A stretch of 29,194 bases of DNA, taken from assembly GCA_964404065.1 (NCBI GenBank), contig CAYOIP010000008.1:1-29194 (forward strand), read 5' to 3'. Under the pieces are notes generated by a model. That model worked only from the letters and a program-made list of their open reading frames with translations, was not told the origin of the DNA and did not search any database. Positions 17,999-27,761 of this stretch are shown here, one piece after another. The stretch's first letter is position 1; every line of letters begins with the position of its first letter. The position numbers were made by a program, and so were the translations under genes. This DNA is from UBA7396 sp964404065 (lineage in GTDB: Bacteria; Patescibacteriota; Gracilibacteria; BD1-5; UBA6164).

Positions 17999-19684
17999 AT
18001 GCCAAAAAAACTTATAAAAATAGAAGAAATAAATTTTACATTGGATGAAGATGAAAATTTACTTCAAAATAAAACTGCAAAAATTCTTTGAGTAAAAGTT
18101 GAAAATATAATTTCTTTTGAAAAAGTAAAAAGAAGTTATGATTCTAGAAATAAAAATAATATTTTAATAGTTTGGAGTGTTTTAGTGGATGTTTGAGATA
18201 ATGAAAAAATTATTTGAAAGATTCCTGAAAAGGTAGTAAAAAAACATAAAATCAGGTTACAAGAACCTTTTATTTATGAAATAAAAAATATCAATAAATC
18301 TCCAAAAAATAGACCAATTATAGTTTGAAGCTGACCAAGTGGATTATTTTGTGCTCTTATTTTAGCTGAAGCTTGATTTAACCCTATTATTATAGAAAGA
18401 TGAAGTGAAGTAAGTAAAAGAGTTTTGGATGTTGAAAAATTCTGGAAAGATTGAGTTTTAAACATAAATTCAAATGTACAATTTGGTGAATGATGAGCTT
18501 GAACTTTCTCAGATGGAAAACTCTACACTTTAGTAAATGATCCAAGAAGTAAATTTATTTTTAATGAGTTTGTTTCTGCTTGAGCTCCAGAAGAAATTAT
18601 TTATTCAGCTCGTCCACATATTTGAACTGATAGACTTAGATGAGTTGTTAGAAATTTAAGAAAAAAAATTATAACTCTTGGTTGAGAATTTTATTTTGAT
18701 ACTATGATGACTGATATAAAAATTGAGAATTGAAAAATTATTTGAGTATATACAAAAAATAGTAGAGACGCGATTAATCGCGTCTCTGATAATAATTTAG
18801 TTTCAGACGCGATTAATCCCGTCTCTACAGAAAAAAAATACTTGGAAACTGATAATCTTATTTTAGCAATCTGACACTCAGCTAGAGAAACTTATGAAAT
18901 GTTATATAAATCTTGATTAAATATAGCCCAAAAACCTTTTGCAATTTGAGTTCGTATAGAACATCCAAGAACCTTGATAAATGCTTCTCAATTTTGAGAA
19001 TCATGCTTGAATCCCAAACTTCCAACAGCAAATTATAAACTTGTTTCACATAATGAAGAAACTCGCTCAGTTTATACTTTTTGTATGTGTCCGGGATGAG
19101 AAGTAGTAAATGCGTCAAGTGAAGAATGAAGACTTTGTGTAAATGGTATGAGTCATTATGCACAAAATAATATAAATTCCAACTCTGCCCTACTTGTAAA
19201 TGTAAATCCAAGTGATTTTCCTAGTACTCATCCTCTTGCTTGAATAGATTTCCAAAGATATTGGGAAGAAAAAGCATTCGTTGCTTGATGAAGTGATTTT
19301 TCTGCTCCAGCACAACTTGTATGAGATTTTCTTGCTTGAAAACATTCAAAAAATATCGGAAAAATTGCGACAACTTTTAAAAAGAAACTTCATTTTACAT
19401 CTATTGAAACTTGTTTGCCAGATTTTGTTATAAAAGCACTTAAAAAAGCACTTGTAGAATTTGATAAAAAAATTAAAGGATTTGCAAATCCAGATGCAAT
19501 TCTTATCGCAGTTGAAGCTAGAACTTCATCTGTTGTTAGATTTGAAAGAAATCCTGAAACTCTAGAGTCAAATATTTCTTGAATTTACCCTATATGAGAA
19601 TGAGCTTGATATGCTGGATGAATTACTTCTTCAGCAATTGATGGACTTGTGATTTGAGAGAAAATTATAGAAAAATATTTGTAA
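17999..19684 (+). CDS. FAD-dependent dehydrogenase (COG2509-like)
   Basis: 561 aa. A short N-terminal domain precedes the Rossmann FAD-binding motif PIIVGSGPSGLFCALILAEA near residues 107-126, ending in IIIERGSEVSKR; its glycines are TGA or GGA. Later motifs are ILAIGHSARETYEML, VRIEHPRTLIN, FCMCPGGEVVNAS (the CxCPGG motif of this uncharacterised family), LVNVNPSDF and a C-terminal AGYAGGITSSAIDGL. The substrate is unknown. Inside the FAD domain, between GVYTKN and TEKKYLETDN, two in-frame GC-rich repeats add about 23 residues (SRDAINRVS through DAINPVST). The gene still reads through without a stop, so the enzyme is probably functional. Confidence 0.9.
18762..18828. repeat. In-frame GC-rich palindromic repeat element (67 bp)
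   Basis: The first unit (18764-18787) is a perfect 24-nt palindrome with core GACGCGATTAATCGCGTC. The second (18805-18825) is the same core with one change (CGCG to CCCG). The whole element starts GTAGAGACG and ends CGTCTCTAC, so it has terminal inverted repeats of about 24 bp with a single mismatch around a 19-nt AT-rich centre. Both units are in one codon phase and encode DAINRVS and DAINPVS. Its GC content is far above that of the surrounding gene. Confidence 0.85.
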
Positions 19685-19744
19685 AATCATTTGACTTAAA
19701 AATATTTTAAGTAATATAATTTCTTATTTTTATAATTAAAAAAA

Positions 19745-20281
19745 ATGAAAAAAAGAATAACTATAGATCCTGTTGTAATAGAATTTGATAAACCTGAGGA
19801 AAAATGAACTGATTTAACTTGAGTTGTCGTTTCTTTATCTAAAGCACATACTCAATTAATTTTAGCATTTCCTGATTGAGCATTAGCTCCAGAGCTATCT
19901 GATATTATTAAAAGTAATAAATGATTTTCTTTAAGTCCTGCTTTTGAATATAATATAGAAAGAACTAAAAAAATGATAGAAGAATGAGTAAATTGATGTT
20001 CGTTATCAAGCAATACTGAAGCTCAAACAGAATGATATAGAGTATTATTTTTTATATATCAACAACAATTATTGGCTAACTTTGGTTTTTTGGATAATTT
20101 TTATTCACAATTAATGAGTCCGTTGAATCGTGAAGAAAGAAGAAAAAAAGAATGATTATTAAAAAAATTAGCATCATTTTTAAAACCACAAAAAGCATCA
20201 ATTAATTTATTGGATATGTATGAAAAAAACCTATGACTTCACTATTATATTCAAAAACATTGAATGCCTCCAGTAGAATAA
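19745..20281 (+). CDS. Unrecognised protein, 178 aa
   Basis: ATG after an A-run; TAA at 20279-20281. It starts MKKRITIDPVVIEFDKPEEK, includes LTGVVVSLSKAHTQLILAF and AFEYNIERTKKMIEEGVNG, and ends in a helical, Lys/Leu-rich part. It has no signal peptide or membrane helix, and I recognise no family. It lies 60 bases after the FAD dehydrogenase gene on the same strand and is followed by a terminator. Confidence 0.72.
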
Positions 20282-20319
20282 AAATTCTAACATAACTTGA
20301 AAAAATTATAATACTTTAT

Positions 20320-20353
20320 AAGAAGAATAAAGTTGTTTTTATTCATCTTTTTA
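20320..20353 (+). terminator. Likely terminator after the 178-aa ORF
   Basis: AAGAAGAATAAA pairs imperfectly (central mismatches) with TTTATTCATCTT around a short GTTGTT loop, followed by a T-run. The stem is weaker than other terminators in the window. Confidence 0.5.
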
Positions 20354-20395
20354 TTATATTAAGAAATATATTCTATAATTTTTTAATATAATTTT

Positions 20396-21247
20396 ATGAA
20401 AAAACTATTAATAATTTTAGTTATTTTTTTACAATTAAATATAACTTTTTGATATGAATTAAGTGAGCAAAAAAATAATGCTTTAATTCAAGCTAAATCA
20501 AAATTATGGCTTTTAAAAGATAAAAAAGATATAAATTGGTATTATAAACTAAAAAAATCAATTGATAAAAAAATACCTGTTTTATCTGATAGTGAAAAAA
20601 TATTTATTTTAGAGGAGATTAGAAATGAAATTATTTATATAATTGATTCTTATAAACCAGAGAATTTTGATAATTTAAAATTTGAAGAAAATAATATAAA
20701 TTTTGAAAAAGAATTTTTTGAGAAATATGGAAAAGAAATTACAACAGATTTAAAAGTTCCAGAAAAATGTACAATATATTATGATGAAATAGATAAATTA
20801 GCTTTAAAAAATGACTTCCCTACATCTTTAATAATAGCAACTTGGTGGAAAGAAAGTAATTGCTGACTTTATAATCCTGCTAATTGATGGTGACCATTTC
20901 AAATAACAAGTTCTTACCATAATCCTTGAGATATAACTTTAGATGATTTTTTAGTTAAAGTACAATCTTTTATAGATTTTTCTAAATATAAGTGGAATTA
21001 TTTTAATACTAATACTTTCATAAATTATAAAGATAGATTTTGAAATGAAAATCTCACAATTACTTATAATAATTATACTTTAAGAGAATTACAAATCCAC
21101 TCAATTTTATATAATTGAGTTTGAAAAACAACAACTTTGAATTGAAATAGTTTTGCAAATGCAAATTTAAACTCAAGTGTTACTTCAAAAAGTGATTGAG
21201 TTGTGACTAGATTTTTAAAAATATTAAATTGGAAAATAAATAATTAA
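20396..21247 (+). CDS. Exported lysozyme-like / lytic transglycosylase-like protein
   Basis: 283 aa. The signal peptide MKKLLIILVIFLQLNITFG has probable cleavage after it. The central part LIIATWWKESNCGLYNPANG followed by WGPFQITSSYH matches the core of the SLT/lysozyme-like fold: the E of WKES (E153) is the candidate catalytic acid, and GPFQ(I) is the substrate-groove motif. A peptidoglycan-cleaving role outside the membrane is inferred. The N-terminal region (residues 25-140) is helical and charged; the C-terminal 70 residues are Asn/Thr-rich and may bind the cell surface. In a predatory or host-attached organism such an enzyme could act on self or host wall. Confidence 0.7.
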
Positions 21248-21306
21248 TTTTTGATTTTTTAGATTTTTCCTTAAAATAAGTATGTTTATATCTTAACTAT
21301 TTAATT

Positions 21307-22266
21307 ATGATGTGATTTATTATTCCTATTATTGCTATTTTAGCTTTAATTTTATGAGGTATGAGCTGAGCTTTAATACCTGCAATTATTTTTGATATTA
21401 TTTTGGTGTTTTTATCAGTAAAAATAGTTACTCCAAATACTGTAAAAGCAGTTGAATTATTGTGAAGTTTTAATCGTATTTTAAGACCTTGATTAAGTTT
21501 TATTATTCCTTTCATTGAATGGACTAGACGCCAAGATCTTTTTAGAAAAAATTTAGCTATTGAAGTTGATTGAATTACTTCAGATAATGTAACAGTTTAT
21601 GTATGACTTAATGTAATATATTATGTTCAAGATGATAGAAATGATACAGTAAATTGAACTATTTATAAATCAATTTATTCTATAAATGATCCAAGAACTA
21701 TGATGAGCTCAACTATTGATGAGCAATTAAGAGCTATGGTTTCAACTTTTGATCATAAAGAAATATTTTCAAAAAGAGAAGAAATAGGTCAAGCAATAGA
21801 AGCTAATTTAAGAGAAAAATTATCACAGTTTGGTTACACTCTTGATTCTATACAAGTTAGAAATATTAAACTTGAAGCATCTGTTATGACAGCTATGAAT
21901 AAAGTAGTTGAATCTTTAAAAATGAAAGAAGCAGCTCAAAATGAGTGAGAAGCTGAAAAAATCATGCAAGTAAAAAGAGCTGAAGCTGATAAAGAATCAA
22001 AAATTCTTATCGGACAATGAATGGCAGGACAAAGAATGGAAATTGCAAAATGATTTAAAGAATCAGTTGATTTAATTATGTCAAGTGATAAATCTTTAAC
22101 TTGAGACAAGATTTTAAAATTTTTACTTGATTCTTCAAGAATTGAAACTCTTTGAAATATCTGAAATTCTGATAAAACTAAACTAGTTTATTTAAATGAA
22201 GATTTAGAATGAAGAGCTATGAATAAAGAGGCAAAATTAATTGCTTGAAGTGATTTAATGAGATAA
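21307..22266 (+). CDS. SPFH/stomatin-like membrane protein
   Basis: 319 aa. The N-terminus has two hydrophobic segments (IIPIIAILALILGGMS and ALIPAIIFDIILVFLSV). The SPFH domain follows: VKIVTPNTVKAVELLGSFNR, ILRPGLSFIIPFIEW, VYVGLNVIYYVQD, TIDEQLRAMVSTFDHKEIFS and FGYTLDSIQVRNIKLEASV. A helical part with NEGEAEKIMQVKRAEADKES is typical of the family's oligomerisation region. Such proteins form ring-like membrane scaffolds and often partner membrane proteases; FtsH is present elsewhere in this window. Either of two consecutive ATGs (21307 or 21310) could be the start. It lies 1 base before lspA and so belongs to the envelope cluster. Confidence 0.9.
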
Positions 22267-22267
22267 T

Positions 22268-22714
22268 ATGTTTTACATCTGAATAATTTTTCTAATCTTT
22301 ATTGATTTATTTTCAAAATTTATTGCAAAAAATGACCTACTTGTTACAAAAAATCTAATAGGTGATTTTTTGTATTTAAAATATGTAGAAAATATCTGAA
22401 TAGCTTTTTCTATTCCCCTAACTTGATATGCGTTAAAAACTTTGACTATAATTATTATTTGAATAATATTTTGGTATTACTACACTGAAGAAAAGAAAAA
22501 AAACTCAAAAATTATTGACATAAGTTTTTGTTTAGTTTTAGGTTGAGCTTTAGCTAATTGATATGAAAGAATTTTTAACTCAAAAGTAATTGATTTTATT
22601 TGAGTAAAATATTTCTCAGTTTTTAACTTAGCTGACGCATTTATAACAATTTGAGTAATTTTATATATTTACACTCTTATTTTTTTAAAAAATACAAATG
22701 AAATACAAAAATAA
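22268..22714 (+). CDS. lspA: Lipoprotein signal peptidase (LspA) with Asp-to-Glu change
   Basis: 148 aa, four membrane segments. It would cleave the signal peptide of diacylglyceryl-modified prolipoproteins at the +1 Cys. Motifs are ENIGIAFSIPL (family NxGxAF), LGGALANGYERIFNSKVIDF (family GGALGNLIDR...VVDF) and FNLADAFITIG (family FNxAD). The second catalytic Asp is present (D123), but the first, the D of NxxDR, is Glu (E100). Glu might still serve, or activity may be altered. The ATG lies 1 base after the SPFH stop; the gene overlaps the next by 17 bases, so co-translation is likely. With lgt 1.3 kb downstream it gives two consecutive steps of lipoprotein maturation. Confidence 0.9.
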
Positions 22715-23474
22715 TGATGATGTTTTTTGACCAAGAAAAGTAAAAATTGTTGATGTTTTAGTAACTTCAGCTTGAGCTTTTATTTCTGGAATAATCTGAA
22801 GTGTAAGTCTTTTATTTATAATATTTCTTATATCTTGAATAATTGATGTTCCAGCAAATTTTACAAACGCAAATGCTTGATTTGGATGAAATAATCCAAT
22901 TTTTCCATTTGTTTTATCTTTAATTACATTTGTAGTTTCAATAATTGTTTCAATTATTACCTACAACTTTTTAGCATTAACTGACGCTGATAAATATAAA
23001 AAAACTATAATTCATTTTTGACAAATTTCATTTTTTTCAATTTTAACATATATTTTCCTAGTTCCAATTTATGTGTATATCTGAGCAATTGATTATAGAA
23101 ATATTATGTATATTTTCATAATTCATATTTTGCTTTTAACTTTCTGAGAAATTATTATACTTGAACTTTTAAATAATTACAGATATGTTTTACTTTGAAT
23201 TTATGCAAGTTTTGTTTGACTTTTTTTAACTTGAATTTTCACTTTTTTCATATTTTCACTTTTTCCAGAATGATATGCAAAACTATTATCTTTGCTTTTG
23301 ATTTTACCACTTATAAACTGATTAATAATATTTTTTAAATGACTTTTTGAGTTTGTTTATTACAAATATTTTTTAATCACATGAAAAGATAATTTATGAG
23401 ATATTTTTACTCAAATCGAGGAAGAAGAACAAGAGCAACTAAAAGATGCTATAAACGAAAATAATACCTATTAA
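22698..23474 (+). CDS. Polytopic membrane protein, unrecognised
   Basis: 258 aa. ATG lies within the end of lspA (17-base overlap). About six hydrophobic segments are seen, starting VDVLVTSAGAFISGIIGSVS, with SFFSILTYIFLVPIYVYIGA and ILLLTFGEIIILELLNNYRY later. The C-terminus is acidic (IEEEEQEQLKDAINENNTY). It contains the loop NANAGFGGNNPIFPFVLS. No family is recognised. The overlap suggests coupling with lspA and a role in the envelope. Confidence 0.8.
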
Positions 23475-23484
23475 TAACTTTTTT

Positions 23485-24009
23485 ATGATTGACATAGTTT
23501 TACAAATTATTAAACATTATTTAGATTTTTGACAAAAACCAACAAAAAATGATATTTCGATAAAAGATGAGAATCTTTTAAACTCAAGATGAAATATTTT
23601 TGTTACTATTTATAAAAATGGGGAAATAGTTTGAAACTCAGGAAATGTTGTTGAAATAGAAAATGATTTAGTAAATGAATTAATTGAAAATACTATTTGA
23701 GCCCTAGAAGATAAAAGATTTCCAAATCTTGATAGTGATGATTTAAATAAAATAAAATTAAGAATTGATATAATTAAAAACAGGAAAATATTTTGAAGTA
23801 AAATAGAAGAATTTAATCCTATAAAATTCTGAATTCTTGCAATAAAAAAAGATTATGAAAAATTAGCAGTAATTTTACCAAATATTTCCCCAACACTAAC
23901 TTCACCAAAAGATTGTGTTCAAGTTCTATCAAAGAAATTAAATGAAGAATTTAATATAGAGAATTATATTGTTTATGAACTAGAAACTGAAAGTGTAACT
24001 AATTATTAA
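23485..24009 (+). CDS. AMMECR1-domain protein
   Basis: 174 aa. The core RGNIFVTIYKNGEIVGNSGN, then ENTIGALEDKRFPNLDSDDLN and IKLRIDIIKN, matches the AMMECR1 domain pattern (family: FVTLxKxGxLRGCxG, then RDPRFPPL and a conserved strand). The family's RGCIG is here VGNSG, so the proposed nucleotide- or redox-related Cys is absent. Function of the family is not settled. It lies 10 bases after the membrane protein and 4 before lgt, within the envelope cluster. Confidence 0.75.
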
Positions 24010-24013
24010 AATT

Positions 24014-24772
24014 ATGACAATATTTGAAATACATCTTTTTTGAATCACAATTGCGCCAAGTTATTATTGACTAATGTACGCTTTGTGATTTATTGCTTGA
24101 TATTATTATTTTTATAAAAGAAATATTATCTCTAAAGACGAACTAGAAAGTTTGTTTTTTTATGTTTTTGTATGACTTATTTTAGGTTGAAGAATTTGAT
24201 ATATTTTATTTTATGATTTGTGATTTTATTTAGAAAGTCCTTTAAATATACTAAAAGTTTGGGAATGATGAATGAGTTTTCACGGGTGATTTTTATGAGT
24301 TGTTTTTAGTGTTTTAGCTTTTTGTAAAAAAAATAAATTAAGTTTTTGGAAAATTATTGATGAACTAGCTGTAATAGTTCCCGTTTGAATATTTTTTGGA
24401 AGAATGTGAAATTATTTAAATAAAGAACTTTTATGATTTTCAAATTATACTTGAATTTTTGCAGTTGAAAAAAATTGAAACTATTACTTCCCTTCTCCAC
24501 TTTTAGAATGACTTTTGGAATGATTTGTACTTTTAATAATTTTATTTTTCATAAATAAAAATAAAAAATTTTACTGAAAAACTTCTGCTTATTTTTTGAT
24601 ATTTTACTCAATGTTTAGAATATTTGTAGAAATATTTTTTAGAACTCCTGATACACAAATCTGATATATTTTTTGATACGCAACTATGTGAGAAATACTT
24701 AGTTTGCCAATGTTTTTATTTTGAATATTTTTACTTTTTGTTTTAAGAAAAAATGAAACCAACTATAAGTAA
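24014..24772 (+). CDS. lgt: Prolipoprotein diacylglyceryl transferase
   Basis: 252 aa, about seven membrane segments. It transfers diacylglycerol from phosphatidylglycerol to the lipobox Cys, the first step of lipoprotein maturation, ahead of LspA. Motifs are GGRIGYILFYD (59-69), WEGGMSFHGGFLG (83-95), FFGRMGNYLNKELLG (128-141, the Lgt signature with essential Arg130), FPSPLLEGLLEG (family HPSQLYE) and FYSMFRIFVEIFFRTPD (C-terminal Arg motif). In HPSQLYE the His is Phe and the Tyr is Leu, a mild deviation. The gene overlaps the rhomboid gene by 20 bases. Confidence 0.95.
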
Positions 24773-25286
24773 TTCACTAATAATTATTTCACTTATTTTC
24801 ACTTTAGTTTCGCTACAAAATCCTGAGATTTTAGTTTTTTGAATAAATAATTATTTTCTAAATTTATGAAACTATACAAATCTTTTTTTTCAATTTGTGT
24901 TTTATAGTTTTTTACATGGATGATTTTTTCACCTAATTTTTAATAGTATATTTTTATATATTTTTTGAAATAAAGTTGAAGAACTACTTTCAAAAACTGA
25001 ATTTTTAGTATTTTTTATACTTACAACTATTTTTAATTGAGTTTTTATTTTGATATTTTCAAATGCAAATACAATTTGAATAAGTTGATTTTGTATGGCT
25101 TTACTTTCTTTTTATACTTTAAAACTTTATGAAATAAAAGACATAGAATATAAATGATGAATTACAGCAATAATTGTAAATGTTTTGATTTGATTTTGAT
25201 CTCAAATTAGTTTTATTTGACATTTATTTTGAGCTATTTTTTGAATAATTTATTTTTACATGTTAAAAGCAATAAAAAAGTTCTAG
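24753..25286 (+). CDS. Rhomboid-family intramembrane serine protease
   Basis: 177 aa, six membrane segments (the minimal rhomboid fold). FLHGGFFHLIFNSIFLY (53-69) has the HxxxN oxyanion-side motif with N64; TIGISGFCMALLSF (107-120) holds the catalytic Ser of GxS at S111; IGHLFGAIFGII (155-166) holds the catalytic His157. It cleaves membrane-spanning helices of other proteins; no substrate can be named. The start overlaps the lgt end by 20 bases and the stop lies inside a perfect bidirectional terminator. Together with LspA, Lgt and SPFH it makes a membrane-processing cluster. Confidence 0.93.
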
Positions 25287-25305
25287 AAATTTCTAGAACT
25301 TTTTT
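25274..25305. terminator. Bidirectional terminator between rhomboid gene and the coiled-coil gene
   Basis: A 32-nt perfect palindrome: AGTTCTAGAAA and its complement flanked by A-run and T-run. It contains the rhomboid TAG and lies 2 bases from the stop of the minus-strand coiled-coil gene, so it ends both transcripts. Confidence 0.88.
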
Positions 25306-25306
25306 A

Positions 25307-25684
25307 TTAAATACTATTTAACATTTTCAGTACATCATCTGGATTATTATCATCTGTATCATCAGCTTCAGCTTGAGCAATTTTTTTCTTAGCATCACGA
25401 GCTTGGAATTCTTGCCATTCAATTAAATGTTTTTCATTTAATGATTTAATTTCTTCTTGATATTTTAATTCTAACTCTTCTAATTTTCTTCTTTCAGTTT
25501 CCAAAATATTGAAAAGTCTATCAATTTGAGAATCATTCATAGAAGGCATGATATCGAACCAATATTGTCTTTCCTCATCATCCATACTTTCAGTTGCTAA
25601 AATAAGTTTGATAAGTTCAGGATACTGAGCTTGAATTTCATCTGATAAGTAAAAAGTTTTTCCGTTGTGTTTTATTTCAGCCAT
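25307..25684 (-). CDS. Small acidic coiled-coil protein, 125 aa
   Basis: It starts MAEIKHNGKTFYLSDEIQAQ, then helical ESMDDEERQYWFDIMPSMND followed by SQIDRLFNILETERRKLEEL. A long coiled coil (about 60-105) and an acidic tail (AEADDTDDNNPDDVLKMLNSI) complete it. It has no signal peptide, Cys or membrane helix. The WFDIMPSMNDSQIDRLFNIL segment is a helix-turn-helix-like unit of a kind I believe recurs in Patescibacteria proteins (recalled, not checked). Function unknown. It has its own divergent promoter region at 25685-25823. Confidence 0.78.
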   Translation of the reverse strand: MAEIKHNGKTFYLSDEIQAQYPELIKLILATESMDDEERQYWFDIMPSMNDSQIDRLFNILETERRKLEELELKYQEEIKSLNEKHLIEWQEFQARDAKKKIAQAEADDTDDNNPDDVLKMLNSI

Positions 25685-25823
25685 AAATAATAAGTTAAAT
25701 AATTAAATATAGTATAATTTTATACTAAAAAGATAAAATTTGCAAAAAAAAGTAAAAAAAATATACTCTTAATACAAATATTACTAATTTTTAGTATAAT
25801 AATTTTTTAAAAAAGTAAAATTT
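25685..25823. promoter_or_regulatory. Divergent promoter region, 139 bp
   Basis: It separates the minus-strand coiled-coil gene from the plus-strand run starting at 25824. On the plus strand TATAAT is at 25795-25800, 24 bases before the ATG; on the minus strand a TAGTATAAA box lies within 25718-25728. A 16-nt dyad (AGTATAA TT TTATACT) sits at 25711-25726, and its half-site AGTATAAT recurs at 25793-25800. The shared half-site is either the -10 elements themselves or a common operator. Confidence 0.45.
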
Positions 25824-26069
25824 ATGTTTTTATTTTTGATTTGAATTTATGTTTTTTTATTAGCTTTTATTTATTTAGTTTTTATAATGCTAAGAATAAA
25901 TGCTATAAAATTTAAAAATATATCTTCAAATATTGAAAAAAATTCAAATAAAATATTTATTTTACTTACAATATTTTCTATTTTATGATTTTTAATAATT
26001 ATTTTTTTAAATTATGAATCAAATAAAATAGTTGATGAATCGCAAATAAAAGAAAGTGTTTATTATTAA
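25824..26069 (+). CDS. Small two-helix membrane protein, 81 aa
   Basis: ATG after AAAATTT; TAA at 26067-26069. Two hydrophobic segments (residues 1-22, LFLIGIYVFLLAFIYLVFI; and about 45-64, KIFILLTIFSILGFLIIIFL) flank a short basic/Asn-rich loop. The tail is charged. Eleven bases before the HIT gene, so probably in one transcript. Function unknown. Confidence 0.7.
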
Positions 26070-26080
26070 TTTTTTAAAAT

Positions 26081-26392
26081 ATGTCTTCAATTTTTACAAA
26101 AATAATAGCTAGAGAAATTCCATCAGAAATAGTTTATGAACAAGAAAATATAATTGTTATAAAAGATATAGCTCCTGAAGCTAAAACCCATCTTTTAATT
26201 ATTCCAAAAAAAGAAATTCCAACTATAAACGATTTAGAAGAGGAAGATAGAGCGTTAATTGCTGAAATGTTTTTTGTAGCAAAAAAAGTTGCAAAAGATT
26301 TAGGTGTAAATAGTTGATATAAACTTCATTTTAATGTTTGAGATTTACAAGATGTTAAACATATTCACTTACATTTACTTTCTAATGTATAA
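26081..26392 (+). CDS. HIT-family nucleotide-binding protein
   Basis: 103 aa. It has the typical opening SSIFTKIIAREIPSEIVYEQ, then IAPEAKTHLLIIPKKEIPTI, and the catalytic triad stretch VKHIHLHLLSNV (HxHxH) at the C-terminus. The family (HINT/PKCI-like) hydrolyses nucleoside phosphoramidates or related nucleotides. The loop that is usually NxGxxxGQ reads NVGDLQDVKH, so one glycine and the Gln differ. The C-terminus stops right after the HIT motif, slightly shorter than usual (about 110). The TGA at residue 79 is glycine; reading it as a stop would remove the active site. Confidence 0.93.
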
Positions 26393-26397
26393 AACTT

Positions 26398-27738
26398 ATG
26401 AATAAAAACAAAATAATCTTTTTAGTAATTTGAATTTTCACAATAATATTTTTTATAGTAATTTTTATTTTTCTTTCAAGTTTATGAAAAAAAGAAAAAC
26501 CTACTACAAGTACTTGAGGTTTTTCAATTTGGGTTTTAAAAGATGACAAAGCAAATTTTTCTCATTTTTTAGATGAGTTTAAAAAAACTAATGAAAATTA
26601 TAAAAATACTACTTTTTCAGTTACAAGTTTTTCAAATTATGAAGAATATTATAATAGTCTAGTTTGAGCTTTTTTAAGATGACAAGCTCCAGATATATTT
26701 GTTTTAAATAACAATGATTCTCCATTTTTTGATAATCAAATTTTGTGAATTGACCCAAATGTTGTAAATCCTGATGATTTTAGAAAAAAATTTGATAGTG
26801 TTTTTTCTCAAGATTTAATAAGAACAATTGATGTTGATTGAAAAAAAACTGATTTCTTAGTTTGAATTCCCGTTTGATATGAAAATTTATGAATATTTTA
26901 TAATTTCAGAGAAATTAAATGAAAAAAACTTTCAACTTGGTCTTATATAAACGAAATAATTAGAGAATTAAAAGAAAATAATTCAAGTGTTTGAATATGA
27001 ATTTGAAACTGATTAACAGTTTATGATGCTTCAGATATTATAACTCAATTCTTTTTACTTGATTGAATTTCAAATTTGCAAGATGCAACTTGAAATAACG
27101 TAAAATCTTCTATATCAAATTATTTGATGTTTTGAGATACAAAATTTGATAATTGATATGATAATTTTTATAATGATTTAGTTTCTACAAACAAAAATAA
27201 TTTAGATGCTTTTAGCTCCGGAGATATTCAAATGGTTATTTGATATCCAAGAATGTTAGAAGAAATTGAAAAAAGATGATTTAATAAAGTATTTTTAAAA
27301 ACTGATGTTTTCCCAATGTATAAAGAAAATGAATGAAAACTTCTTATAAATTACAATTATTTTGTGATGAATAAAAATACTTCAAATCCTGATTTAGCAA
27401 AAAGTTTAATGCAATATTTTTCTTCTGAGGATTGACAAAAAAATTATTTAAAAATGTTTAGATATTATATGCCGGCAATGCTTTCTTTAGTTGATGAAAG
27501 ACTAGATGAAAACATAAAAGATTGATATAATATAAAATATAAAGACTTTTACAATAAAAATCTTGATTTAACAACATTTAATAAAAAAAATAGAACAATT
27601 TATGATAAACAAATTCCTTTAATTTTAGATTCTTGAATAAATTCAACAGATTTATTTGAAATTTTTAGAAAAAGATTATTATGTCTAAGTGATAAAATGG
27701 TTTCATGAACTTCGCTAGATGTTTCATGTAGTCAATAA
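26398..27738 (+). CDS. Extracellular solute-binding-like protein (ABC family 1-like)
   Basis: 446 aa. An N-terminal signal anchor (IIFLVIGIFTIIFFIVIFIF) is followed by a Ser/Thr/Gly linker. The bilobed-binding-protein pattern includes ANFSHFLDEFKKTNENYKNT, YYNSLVGAFLRGQAPDIFVL, the hinge VGIPVGYENLGIFYNFREIK, AFSSGDIQMVIGYP, YNYFVMNKNTSNPDLAKSLM and FSSEDGQKNYLK. It resembles sugar-binding proteins, but there is no lipobox Cys and no transporter genes follow. A Cys-rich last segment (RLLCLSDKMVSGTSLDVSCS) may carry a disulphide. It could be a surface binding protein for host polymers. It lies 5 bases after the HIT gene. Confidence 0.8.
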
Positions 27739-27761
27739 TTTATTTTTTTAATTTTTATTTT

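Noticed and set aside
18882..19211. Minus-strand ORF of 109 aa
   Set aside because: It is a shadow of the FAD dehydrogenase gene on the opposite strand.
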